Shown: positions 36,001 to 46,540 of the stretch, piece by piece
How the letters are laid out: every line of letters begins with the position of its first letter
How positions within the stretch are numbered: the first letter of the stretch is position 1
Source of the DNA: Isoetes taiwanensis
Lineage: Eukaryota > Streptophyta > Lycopodiopsida > Isoetales > Isoetaceae
DNA: 64,000 nt
NCBI GenBank assembly: GCA_021234155.1
Contig: JAJEKV010000034.1
Span: forward strand, 10,628,697-10,692,696
Reading direction: 5' to 3'
The notes under the pieces: model-generated
What the model saw: the letters and a program-made list of their open reading frames with translations, nothing else
Told to the model about the DNA's origin: nothing
Databases searched by the model: none
Program-made: the position numbers and the translations under genes

Positions 36001-37308
36001 TCATACAGGCTCCTTGCGGGGGTGGCCTCGGCGGAGTGTGCTCCTCCCTACGGTCTCGCCGTTGTTGTTCAGCGCTACCTGGGCCTCTAGCTGCATACAC
36101 AGGTAGATCATGGCTTTACGGTTAGTTTTGTATCAAGAATTAAGTTAGACGAACTCATATTGGAAGTTATATTGCCATATAATTTCATATAATTTGGTAG
36201 TCTTCCTCTTAACATATAGTCATAGGTAAATCCCAAATTTTTTTTTTTGCTCAAATCGAATTCAAATATAATAATCCAATAATTTATTGGCATCATATGG
36301 TGAAGAAATAATGTCTTTAATGCGCACCTTGTTTGAGATTTTTACATTCTCAATTGTCCTATAAGACAAATGGAAGTATCCATCTAATCCAAGGTCATGA
36401 TGTTTTGAGCTAAATCCCTTGCCTAGTAGCCATTAGATGAAGCACACCATTGTTTATTAGAATTTCTAGCAGTTAGAAGTTCACCACTATTTATTAGAAC
36501 TTCTTCATTCACAGAATAAGAATGATTCAATGCCAGTGGAAGTGCCATGTTGAAAGCTTGTTTTTCAATCCATAATGGTCCTCCTTTTGGAATCTTCAAA
36601 TTGTTGGAATTGGTAAATTTCTTGCACTCCACATCAATATTTGAGACATTGTTGAAACTTATCATTCCACATTTAATATTTTGCTAGATTAAATGTAGTT
36701 CCAGATATTAGTACATTCCATGATACATGGTCCCATCTGACAACCACTAAATTGGAGGCGATAACTCTAATACTTTTGCTCTAGCTTTCACTGATTGCGG
36801 AACAAATACATGGAGTGTATCTCCATCAAAATACCACTAAATGGAGATCACGCTAAGGGGTTCATTGCTATTGCCTTTCTTTCTTGAATCTTAACTTTAG
36901 ATGCAATCAGAGAATGTTTGTGAATGGAAGGCAGTCTGTTATCAAAAGTAATATCACTATTACAGAGTTCTCGGTGAGGATTTTATCAAGAAAGTTGAAT
37001 GTTGAAGTTAGCTTAGGGAGTAAGGTCAAGTCAAAAAGCGAAGCTAAACTAAAACAGTCGACCTAAATGAATAAGTCAAAGTCAAACCTTTCGTCAAAGA
37101 TTGATTTGTAGAACGTGAAATCACGTCGTACCAACACTACCAGTCTACAGACTCAAGTGTACAATGTAAAGAATAATTTGACAACTTGGTGAGTGTCAAG
37201 CCAGACAACTCCAATGTACATAAAAAACTTATCTACCAAAGTCGAGTTTGATAGCTCGACTTTGATGATATTTAAAGTTGAATGTCAATAATTAACTTAG
37301 AAGTCAAT
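36001..37308. other. No recognisable gene
   Basis: An 80-codon minus-strand frame (36423-36665, residues such as GGPLWIEKQAFNM) is open but unassigned. The rest is AT-rich with GTCAAAGTCAA-type words around 37020-37090. Confidence 0.4.
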
Positions 37309-37471
37309 TGATTTGAACTCCACATGTTTCAGATCCACGGGCTTTTCACCTCTACCGAGACAATTATGCTATATGGCAATGTTAACATATTCCACTACTA
37401 TGATATTATAGCATAATTGTCTCGGTAGAGGTGAAAAGCCCGTGGATCTGAAACATGTGGAGTTCAAATCA
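37309..37471. repeat. Perfect inverted repeat, 65-bp arms, 33-nt loop
   Basis: Arms 37309-37373 and 37407-37471 are exact reverse complements over all 65 bases, separated by 33 nt. A transcript from either strand would fold to a long perfect hairpin. No flanking target duplication is evident. One arm contains GGTAGAGG and GTTCAAATC about 30 nt apart, faintly like a tRNA D-arm and B box. It could be a very young foldback MITE, or an inverted duplication giving small RNAs. Confidence 0.9.
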
Positions 37472-38283
37472 CTATTACGTCCATTCAATAATGTGAGCTT
37501 CTTTAGTAACAAATTTGTGTCAATTTGAACATGCAAGATTTGAATGCAAGATTCTACCTTAAAAAAGTGACAAATTCATGGTAAACTCTGGTCAAACCCT
37601 CCTCAAAACCATGCTAAAAATCCCAATCAAACCTAATGCAATTTTTCGAAGTTGGCGCAGTGTGAATTGTAGTCATTTTTGCTAGTGGAATAGAGCATTC
37701 AAAAATAAAGAATGGAAGTGTCAATCTTAGTTGGTGTTTTTAGGTTGTGTTGGTATTGAATTGTAGGGTAATCTCCATAGGGCATAACATTGAACTTAAT
37801 CCTACAACTATAGGGGTCGTTATTTTAGTTAGTGGTTTTATTGTTGGTGCTGAACTGTAAGTAAAAGCTCTTTATTTTTTTTTTTGATTTTTTATTTTTT
37901 CAAAGTCTTGTAAATACTTCAATTGTGTAATACATCGAGTCTTCCAATATTAATTGGTGTAGTTCATGTTGGAACTTTTGTAAACAGGCTAAAATACTAC
38001 GTAATATCCAGAACATGTATGTTTTTATTGTGCAATGTTTTCTATAATACATGTATAATACATGAAGTCATTTTCATTGACTTCTGTTTAGAATAGCCCT
38101 CACAAGAAATGGTTATATGTTCCTTTTCTTTTTTTCTATCAATTTTTGGGTTCTAATCTTCGATCCTAACTTTTTGGTTCTTTGATTTATCTTCTCTGCT
38201 CAACAAAACCCGAGGGATCTTTATAAACCATGTTGGAACTGAGAAAAGCGATGTTATCTTTCTACTCAAGCACACGAGAAGCT
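37472..38283. other. No recognisable feature
   Basis: AT-rich spacer with a T-rich run near 37870-37900, ending at the target duplication of the next element. Confidence 0.5.
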
Positions 38284-38291
38284 ATGTTGAA

Positions 38292-40075
38292 CACAGAAAC
38301 AGAATACGGCCGTATTCATCTTAGAATACGGCGAATACGTAATTAAAAAAAAAAACCGTATTCAAAAAATGCATACGCCGTAATCAATTGTCAAAACAGA
38401 ATACGCCCGTATTTAAGTGAATACGGGCCAGAATACGGCCGTATTCAGTTTTGAAGGAAAAAAAAATGAACGGAAGGGGGGGAAATTTTTTCCCTTTGTT
38501 CTCTCTTTGTTCTCTGTTGTCGCTGCTCGACCGACCTGCTGTGCAATGGCGCCCGAGGCCCGACGACGTTTTCAGGACCTGCCACTGGTTCGAGATCTTC
38601 TCTGATTAGGTAGGCCAGGTGATGATTTTTCTCTCTTACAACTATTTTATAGATGCATAGCCGATTATATGCTGAGGGTCGTGTCTTTATATAGGATGGA
38701 AGCATACGTTTCTTTGATCTTCGCACAGGAGAGTTGGTTGTCAGCATGTTCGCAGCCTCTGGTAAGTTGTCATTTAATATATTTAATCTTTGATGGATAT
38801 TTGGTTTCTATTCCCTGGCATGCTCCAGGCTTCAAAATTCCACTTTATGAGAATATAATGTTGGAGTTACTCGACATGGTTGGAGACTAAACTGGTGTGA
38901 ATTGATGTTATAGATACCGTTAATGGTTTCTGTTTTCATCCAAATTTCCCATTTGCTGCATCGACATCAGGACACCGTAGATACTACATGGCAGAGTTTT
39001 TGAAGGACGAAGATTCTAGTGTTGACTTAACAGGTTAGTTGCAAGATATATAATACTTTCTGCTTTTGGATACATGGTAACATATTTGTGGTATATCAGT
39101 GCAAGAAAATTGTGCCTCTATTTGGCGTTTTTCATATTCATGGGAATCATTATATTATGATAGCACTGCGTTCCAGATGGAATGTGCATGAAGTAAGGTA
39201 TGTATATGGTTGTGGCTTTCTCCCTTTGTGTATTCCCCTTTTGGAAGTTTTGATTGGGATCAGTTATCAGTGGTACAGCATATCAAAATGGCGGTCATGG
39301 AAGCTTAGGGCATGCCTTGTTCGGCATTATTCAAGAACTGTTGCAGTCGAGATTCTATCTATTCTGAAATGCACGTAAGTTAAAAGTTAAGGATGCGGCT
39401 TTGTTACTCAAAGGTTGCTTCTCTCATTAGTTCTGAAATTCAATGGATGGATGTAGACTTTTATGATATTGAACCTGTGCAAGAAAGGAACTGGGTCCAA
39501 GTTAATTGCGGACTTGGAAATTTTTGGAGGATGTAGACTCTATTAAGGGTCTATTGCAAGTGTTTCATTCAAATTGTAATTGTTTAAGGCCGAGCTGATC
39601 TAATTGATTGCAAATATTTACAGACTTGAGAAGGATTACAGTTTCTAGTTCAGTTTCTTACATTCTATATTAATCCAAAGGGGAGTTCTCGACATGAAGA
39701 GCTTCTCTGCTTTATTTATTGCTTCAAGAAAGGTATATTTTCCTTTTGAGCAGCCTTCATGTACCACTTCACATCTTTAAATTGTGGAGCATATGAGAAG
39801 AACAAAACCTCCATTGTGGAGCGTATGTTTTAATACGATAAACTTTACATTATATTTTCTTCCCTTAATGTTGTTATTATTACAATAGAAGAATTTACAG
39901 TTTTCATATTTAAAAAATAGAGATTAAGCTGAAAAGATCAAGTACAACTATGATATTTTATGGAATATTCTAAGAGAATATTCCGTATTCTCCGTATGCG
40001 TATTTCACGTATTCGTATTCCGTATTCATTTTTGGGTCCCCGTATTCATTTCCGTATACGTATTATGTCACTGTG
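38292..40075. mobile_element. hAT-type element, 1784 bp, 8-bp TSD, carrying host exons
   Basis: Ends CACAGAAACAGAATACG and, reverse complemented, CACAGTGACATAATACG form a 17-bp TIR with a few mismatches. Flanks are perfect 8-bp repeats ATGTTGAA (38284-38291 and 40076-40083). Both subterminal zones (38300-38450 and 39975-40065) are dense in GAATACGG/CCGTATTC words in opposite orientation, typical of hAT subterminal motifs. There is no transposase. The interior holds a GC-richer 5'-UTR-like segment and spliceable exons (next entry), so it appears to be a gene-capturing non-autonomous element. Confidence 0.82.
38695..39170 (+). pseudogene. Captured WD40-like exons inside the hAT element
   Basis: Exon 38695-38761 (after TATATAG, before GTAAGT) encodes DGSIRFFDLRTGELVVSMFA, a WD40-style blade strand. 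Exon 38971-39033 (after ACATCAG, before GTTAGT) keeps phase and encodes GHRRYYMAEFLKDEDSSVDL. A third stretch after TATATCAG near 39098 continues in phase as VQENCASIWRFSYSWESLYY until a stop. Upstream, at about 38546-38605, a short frame MAPEARRRFQDLPLVRDLL follows UTR-like sequence. The exon-intron layout shows capture from genomic DNA, not cDNA. The donor gene is not identified beyond WD40 resemblance. Confidence 0.55.
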
Positions 40076-40083
40076 ATGTTGAA

Positions 40084-42669
40084 GCCACAATCTTGCCTTT
40101 TCCATGATAATGTCTGCTGCAACTTTCAGGCACCCTAATAAAAACTTATGGCCAACCCAGGCTGTACATCCTCATCTAGCATGAGACAAAAGATAATATA
40201 ATTAACTTCCTTGAAACATAAATTATTCCAGGAACAAAATAAGTTGTGGCTCAGAGCAACAGAAGGATGAAAATTTCGCATAAGCAAAATAATATGTAGA
40301 AATGACGTAAATGGCATCTTACATCTGCGTTTGACTTAAGGTCACAATAAATAATCTGTTAAGAGAATCACGGCAACTGTACTGAAGCACATCCTTCTGA
40401 AATGCCTTCATGGGCTAACAACAAAAACCCAATTGCAATTATTAACTCAGAAAACTGAAAACATTTTATAAGAAACCTCAAGAGAAGCACTACTTAAATC
40501 TCGAAAAATGAAAAAAATACAACTTAGCTGATAGATGAGTCCTGATCATAGTGCCTTTGCAAGTGAGTTCAACACAAACTGAAAAGCCCTCAATAAATAA
40601 AAAACCAGTGAAGACACAGGAAGAAAAAAATGGAATTTGCTTTCAGCCAAAATCATGAATGAGAAAGACACTATGGGTTGTTATCTTGGCACCAAGCTGA
40701 TTCAACTTGTTGCCATCTGAAGCACTGCCTGCAAAATAAGAAAAATATATTTAAAACCAACCGAAAATCTGCAAGAACTCTTGAGTCAACGAAAGCACAT
40801 CCTCAACATAGGACCATCAAAACATTCTGGAGTCCCAACTGGTGGATGTGCAATAGTACCTCTATTATCAAAATGTAAAACTAAAGATAAGACAACGTAA
40901 ACAGCTCATGTTAAAGCACTCTCAATTCCTGAGGTACATATTAGAAAAAATGTGCAATAGAAACAGAAGACACTCATATGCATAGAAGACAATCATGTAG
41001 ATCTAGAAACATGAGTCTTGTATCCAGTTTGCAGCTTCAATCTCCTGAATCCGAATGACAAATCTTGTATGCTACCGCGAACTGCTGCTGGAACATATCC
41101 ATGCACTTGCTCAGATAAATGATTCAAGCACAGTCAAGTAGGAAGCCTGAAATGGCTGCCTCTCAAAAATGCTCAGAGAGAAATGAATCACCAGCCTCAA
41201 GGTGTTTATGCCAACTTTATATGTTCATATAACAACTGCATTAGACCTAAACAAAGTTTTTTATACCTCTTTTTTTGTACAAATAGGTGCCATCTGATTA
41301 AAAGCGTCATTATATATAATGAAAAAAATAAATATGACCAGGTAAATAATTTGCTGGAAGAAGTTAGTTTTTTCCCAACAGGAATTCTTTTAACACGAGC
41401 TATAGAATATAGAATATGAGGATATGTCAAAATATACCATGATTGACAGTAGTTCTTCCATGTCATGATATACGCAAGCTTGTCATGCTGAGCACAACAA
41501 GCTTGCATTTGAACAGCTTTAACCTCTACATGTTTCACGCACCCTAAGTTCACAAAGACAAATAAATTGAATGCACATGCAACAGAAATCCTACAGTCAG
41601 ACATATGTGCTCTAGTAGAACTATTGACTTCGTCTAGGTTGCTCTAGCTTAACTGAAATGTCACCAAGCTACTAAGACTGGATGAATGAAAAATCTATCA
41701 AGATGTATACAAAGAGGTTATAATTATTAATACTCTCTACAAATTCTATTACAAACTTTGCCGTAAAAATAAAATTTCCAATATCAACCTTTCATAGAGC
41801 ATATTTTGATAGAGTTTTCCATTCCACAACTAGGAAATTGCGCTATATCTGACGGATGAAATTCCTGTAATTATCCAGAATGCCAGATACACGCGATACT
41901 AAAAACTTTGTTGCAATGACCACATGCACCAGCAAATATGAGAATGCAGACACCAAAGAATGCTTCCTGCCAATGTATGCCAGTTTACACCAGTTTACAC
42001 TTTAAATTCCTGGAGTATGCGCTTGTTGTAACATGAGTAAATTTGTACGAAGTCCATACTTGTTACACAGACACAGAATAAATCTAAAGGTACAGTTTTT
42101 CAAAACATTCACTGCTCTACTGACAGAGAGAACAGAGCTCCAAATCGGGCCATATCTATCTCTAATGATAAAGAGGTGGTCGTGAAATCACAAATAGATA
42201 AACATAATAGAATCTTACCTCCACAAAATTCGGTAAACACAGAGCCAACTCCGCTGTTTATGTCGAGATTCTCCATCTTCAGTTTTGAAGGATGCACCTT
42301 CCCTTTCTTTGTCTATGTAAAATTTAAAAGCAATTTAGAATATGCAATATATATACACGTAAAAAGACATTAGTAAACCATTAGCTATAAGAAAAAAAAA
42401 AACTCTAAGAGTAGCTCCATGTATATGATCTATACAACAAATGATGCCAAAAAGCCGAGTTCTTTCAGCATGCCAACATACATAAAATAACAAAAGAAGG
42501 TTACCACAACGGTTTACGAATCATGGATGTATGTGGTGCAGATACAAAAATTTAGAAGACAAACTCTTTGTTCTTCAAATGAACTAGAATGGAAAAACTG
42601 CGAGAACTCTAGTGATATTCTACCATATGAGCTTCATCTTCATTATCGACTGTCTGTATACTGCAACCT
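40084..42669. other. No recognisable gene
   Basis: AT-rich, with only short frames lacking motifs. A few repeated words occur (CAGTTTACACCAGTTTACAC near 41980), and nothing supports a gene. Confidence 0.45.
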
Positions 42670-43460
42670 GTCAATTGTTCGGCTGATAACTGGAATTCTC
42701 GTATACGAAGCTGTTGATAGGCTACTGAATAACAGTAAAGAAGTGGATGGAAGACTTATGTTCATTATTGCAAGTATTGGGTTGGTAGTCAACCTAATGA
42801 TGATTTGCATTCTTGGCCATGACCATACTCATGGTCACACTCATGATCACGGTCACAAAGATCATGCTTATGATCATGATCACAATGGTGGTCATAAACA
42901 TAGTCATCATGATCATGAAGATCATGCCCACGGTCTATGGAAGTGATGTAGTTGCCTCTGATCTTGAAGTTCCTTTGTTAAGGCATTTGCATGGACAACA
43001 TGACGACAATAATGATACTGTGGTCATCAATCGCATTACAGAAGATTCTAAAGGATGTTGCAAAACAGTAGACTGTGATCTGCATCGGCATAAAGATAAT
43101 ATCAATGTCAGAGGAGCATATTTACATGTTTTTGGGGACCTGATACAAAGCATTGGGGTCATGGTAGGAGGAGCAGTCATATGGTACCGTTATGATTTGA
43201 AGATTATTGACCTGATCTGTACCTTGCTGTTCTCCATACTTGTGTTGGGCACTACATTGGAAGACATACCAGAAGCAGTTGCAGTTCATGAACTGCACAC
43301 CTGGGGAATCACAGTAGGAAAGCCACTCTTAGCTTGCCATGTCATAGTGAAGCCAAACTGTGATACTGATGACGTTCTTGCTAAGGTCATAGATTTTCGT
43401 GCAAGAGTGTACAGAATCAATCATGTCACCATACAAATTGAACGGGACTTGAAAGCTTAG
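42670..43460 (+). pseudogene. MTP1-like zinc transporter (cation diffusion facilitator) pseudogene
   Basis: The first frame gives [40 protein letters not shown] and the histidine-rich cytosolic loop ([18 protein letters not shown]...[10 protein letters not shown]) of vacuolar Zn transporters. A frameshift near 42940 moves to the frame ending at 43460: [20 protein letters not shown] with the metal-site Hxxx[21 protein letters not shown], then [20 protein letters not shown] and [10 protein letters not shown]. Between LGTT and LEDIPEAV (about 43257) some 25 residues expected in the family (RMLRNILEVLMESTP-type) are absent. The N-terminal transmembrane segments are also missing. No introns interrupt it. 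Family role: loads Zn2+ into the vacuole. Confidence 0.85.
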
Positions 43461-44795
43461 AGCCAACCAGAAAGAGAGCCCAGACTGCAAGGCTCCAAAG
43501 CATCGTCCAAACCCAGACCTCGAATCTATGAATCGGCATCAAGAATCAATCCGACCAAACCCACCATAGCCACACCCGGAAAGCCACACAGCCGCTGCAC
43601 CAGCAAGCTCAGCCGATCAAAACCCCTGCAAAAACATCAACCTGAAATAAAGTCCGAATAAAACTGATACATTGCTATAAAGAGCCAAAATGCAAAGCCC
43701 AAGCAAAGGCTCACGAAACTTCACCCATAAGGCAGCAAGGACGGAGCCAAACTCAAAATCCAACTCGTCAAAATCACAGAAATCTCTATAAAGAGAAAAT
43801 TGCAATGCCTTCTTTCTCCATTCCACCCCGCTTCTCTGCAGTTTGCCTTCGATTTTGTTCCTCCTACTCTGGCGAATGCATTGTTGAAATGCCTGAATGA
43901 TCCGATTAGCAAGAACAATCGGGGCAAACACGGCGCCTGGCTAAAGGAGCAAGAATAAGAAGCAGGTTTCTGAGATATTCATCAGAAGACAGAGATCGGG
44001 CCTGATAATGGTGGTGATCTGCGAAGCTGTAACAACCTCTTCTCTGCTCGATCCGATCCGACCTGGTGGAACAGCCACCGCCAAAGGACAAAAATCGTGG
44101 TAAGAAATTTGGAAGGTTTTTTGTTTTTTTTTCTCTCCATCAAGCATTACCTAATATTTTGTTATTGTTAAGAAAAAATCGTGGTCGCCCATGAGGATTA
44201 TCGCAAGAACTCGCTTGGTGGTTGCTTCGTCACTTCTTCTATTTGCCTGAGTATCATGTTGAGGTTGGTGAACGTGAGCATTGACATCTCGTCGAGGATG
44301 GTGCCTTACGTCCGTGTGCCTGATTTTGTACGGCCATTGTTTTTTTACTGCACAATGAAAGAGCGTCGTGCGTTAGTGAAGTTGGAGAGCTGCGGCTCGC
44401 GTTTTGGGTTTGCATGTCTACCTGGGATTGCGAATTGGTAGTGTGCAGTGGTCGCTCGGATAGCTTAGGTTTGTTGCTTCTAGTTTCAACAATGCAGGCT
44501 TGAGGAATTGGTTGGGCCGGTTGCAGAGTTGGCAAAACATTATTATGTTTGGCCCTATATATAGTTTTGTTCGTTGGAATTATTTGATGAAGCTAGAGTG
44601 GGCAAGAGAAAGAGATTAAACATTCATTAGGATAAAAGGAAGAAGATTGTGTGTGTTGCGTGCGAGTGCTTGTATTATGTGTTGAATAATTTACATCAAC
44701 TCCATGGGAAAGCCCACTTTGAAGCATGGCATCGATCTAGCTATCTTTTAGCCATCAAACTTATGATTGCCCCATTGTCAAATTAAAATGAGTTA
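43461..44795. other. No recognised gene
   Basis: Minus-strand frames 43617-43931 and 43721-44147 and a plus-strand frame 44181-44441 are open but show no family motif. The GC-richer 43,8-44,1 kb part looks like a 5' UTR or first exon on the minus strand, unproven. Confidence 0.3.
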
Positions 44796-44949
44796 ACGTA
44801 CTCAACTATTTGATGTGGTGGCTGGCGCTTAGCTAATAAAATCCACATATATGCAAGCAAGCACTCTACATGACGTACTCAACTATTTGATGTGGTGGCT
44901 GGCGCTTAGCTAATAAAATCCACATATATGCAAGCAAGCACTCTACATG
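44796..44949. repeat. Tandem duplication, 77-bp period, two identical copies
   Basis: The block starting ACGTACTCAACTATTTG occurs at 44796 and 44873 with no differences that I can see, and ACGTAC begins a truncated third copy at 44950. Confidence 0.95.
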
Positions 44950-45037
44950 ACGTACATGATAAGACCCTAAAGTCAAGTTCAAAGCAAGAAGTGAATTTAT
45001 GATGGCAAGGGAATGTCGCCTTAAGGTCCAAACTGAT

Positions 45038-45492
45038 GGCTCAGGATAATCTTACCCTGGATTGAGGGATCCCGGAGGTGTGATCCCGGAGGACGGCATC
45101 CCGGGAGGACGTGTGTCGGGAGGGAGGGATCTGGATGCTAATCCGCAGTTAAAGGCTACTTTGCGCGCAGATTCAGAGGCCATTTTTGGCAAGATTGGGG
45201 CAGCGCCATCGCTGCGGCGCTCGCCCTCCTTCCTCCTCCGCTGATACATGATCCTATCCTCCCACTGATTCCGACCACCCTAGCACAAGCGCCATCCGAT
45301 TTGGAGGAGAATCGAGCAAGAAAAACCCACACAAAAACTTCCCTGATTTTCCCTATAAGGGTTCAGTTTTTTGTGCAGTTACTGCGCAGTAAGGGGGATC
45401 CCGTCCTCCGGGATCACACGTCCTCCCGGGATGCCGTCCTCCGGGATCACACCTCCGGGATCCCTCAATCCAGGGTAAGATTATCCTGAGCC
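45038..45492. mobile_element. MULE-type element, 455 bp, 78-bp perfect TIRs, 9-bp TSD
   Basis: Arms 45038-45115 and 45415-45492 are perfect 78-bp inverted repeats beginning GGCTCAGGATAATC and rich in GATCCCGGAGG units. Flanks CAAACTGAT at 45029-45037 and 45493-45501 are identical 9-bp direct repeats, the Mutator signature. The interior (45116-45414) is GC-rich and looks like a captured 5' gene region: on the minus strand a frame at 45052-45249 begins MYQRRRKEGERRSDG. No transposase, so it is non-autonomous, possibly a Pack-MULE. Confidence 0.9.
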
Positions 45493-45542
45493 CAAACTGA
45501 TCAAGTGTGACTGTGAACCATATCCAGTATTAAGTGTGACTG

Positions 45543-45661
45543 TGACAAAATTTATGAGTATTAAATATCAATTTAGATTTAGTGTATTTATTTGTTCAAT
45601 TTGACAAAATTTATGAGTATTAAATATCAATTTAGATTTAGTGTACGATAATTTGATGTGA
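45543..45661. repeat. Tandem duplication, 59-bp period
   Basis: TGACAAAATTTATGAGTATT followed by AAATATCAATTTAGATTTAG occurs at 45543 and 45602, immediately right of the MULE element. Confidence 0.9.
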
Positions 45662-45754
45662 TCAATTTAAATGCAAATCTTACTTATCTATAATTGAAAC
45701 CATCATTTTTGTCAACATTTTGCAATTGGCATGTCATTACCATTGGGACACATA

Positions 45755-46540
45755 TTTTAAGCATTCGCAAAAGTGGGGCCGCTAATATTTTTATTAAGTT
45801 AATTATTAATTTTTTACTTTGTCCAACTTACGGCATTTGGAGAATGTTACTTAGCAGATTATTGTGTTTTGCGGAACCTAGACAAGTCCATAGACAACAA
45901 AGCTCTATATGATACGTTTTCAGCATTTGGACCCATACTTATCTTGCAAAGTTGTTATGGATGGTAACGGATAGTCAAAAGGATATGAGTTTGTCCAGTT
46001 TGAGCAGGACGAAACAGCAAAAGATGCCATCAAGAAAGTGAATGGAATGCTATTAAATGATAAGCAAGTATATGTAGGACCTTTTGTAAGGCGGCAAGAA
46101 AGAGAATCAAATGGATCTGTAAGCTTTAACAATGTGTATGTGAAGAACTTAGCAGAAGTCACTCTTGACGTAAGACTTAAAACAGAATTTTTGGTGCTTT
46201 TGGAGTCATCGGTGAGTGCCAGAGTGATGAGAGATGATGAAGGAAAGTCAAGGGGTTTTGGATTTGTAAATTTCGAGACAGCTGATGATGCAGCCAGAGC
46301 TGTAGAAGCATTAAACGGCACTAAAGTAGATGACAAAGAATGGTATGTTGGAAGGGCTCAAGAAAAGTCTGAGAGAGAAGCAGAATTAAGGGCAAAGTTT
46401 GAACAGGATCGCAGGGAGAGAACTGACAAGTATCAAGGAGTGAATCTGTACATAAAGAACTTGGACAAATCAATAGATGATAGCCAACTTCATGACTTAT
46501 TTTCAGGATTTGGGTCAGTCATATCATGCAAGGTGTGGAT
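45755..46540 (+). pseudogene. Poly(A)-binding protein (PABP) gene fragment
   Basis: SIRKSGAANIFIK (about 45759-45797) is followed by ~75 bp of non-PABP sequence (GTTAATT...TTTTGCGG), and then [20 protein letters not shown]. This looks like a retained intron with a damaged acceptor. A small insertion and a TAG (DGNG*SKGYEFVQF) come next. The frame 46038-46574 then runs through the end of RRM2 (NGMLLNDKQVYVGPFVRRQE), RRM3 (NVYVKNLAE, SRGFGFVNFETADDAARAVE) and into RRM4 (GVNLYIKNLDKSIDDSQLHD). It stops abruptly after FGSVISCK at 46540. Intact PABPs bind mRNA tails through four RRMs. The first RRM and the C-terminus are missing. Confidence 0.85.

Noticed and set aside
42813-42935. Methionine/isoleucine-rich repeat protein read in the +1 frame of the His-rich loop
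   Set aside because: It is the out-of-frame reading of the CAT/CAC-rich zinc-transporter loop upstream of the frameshift.
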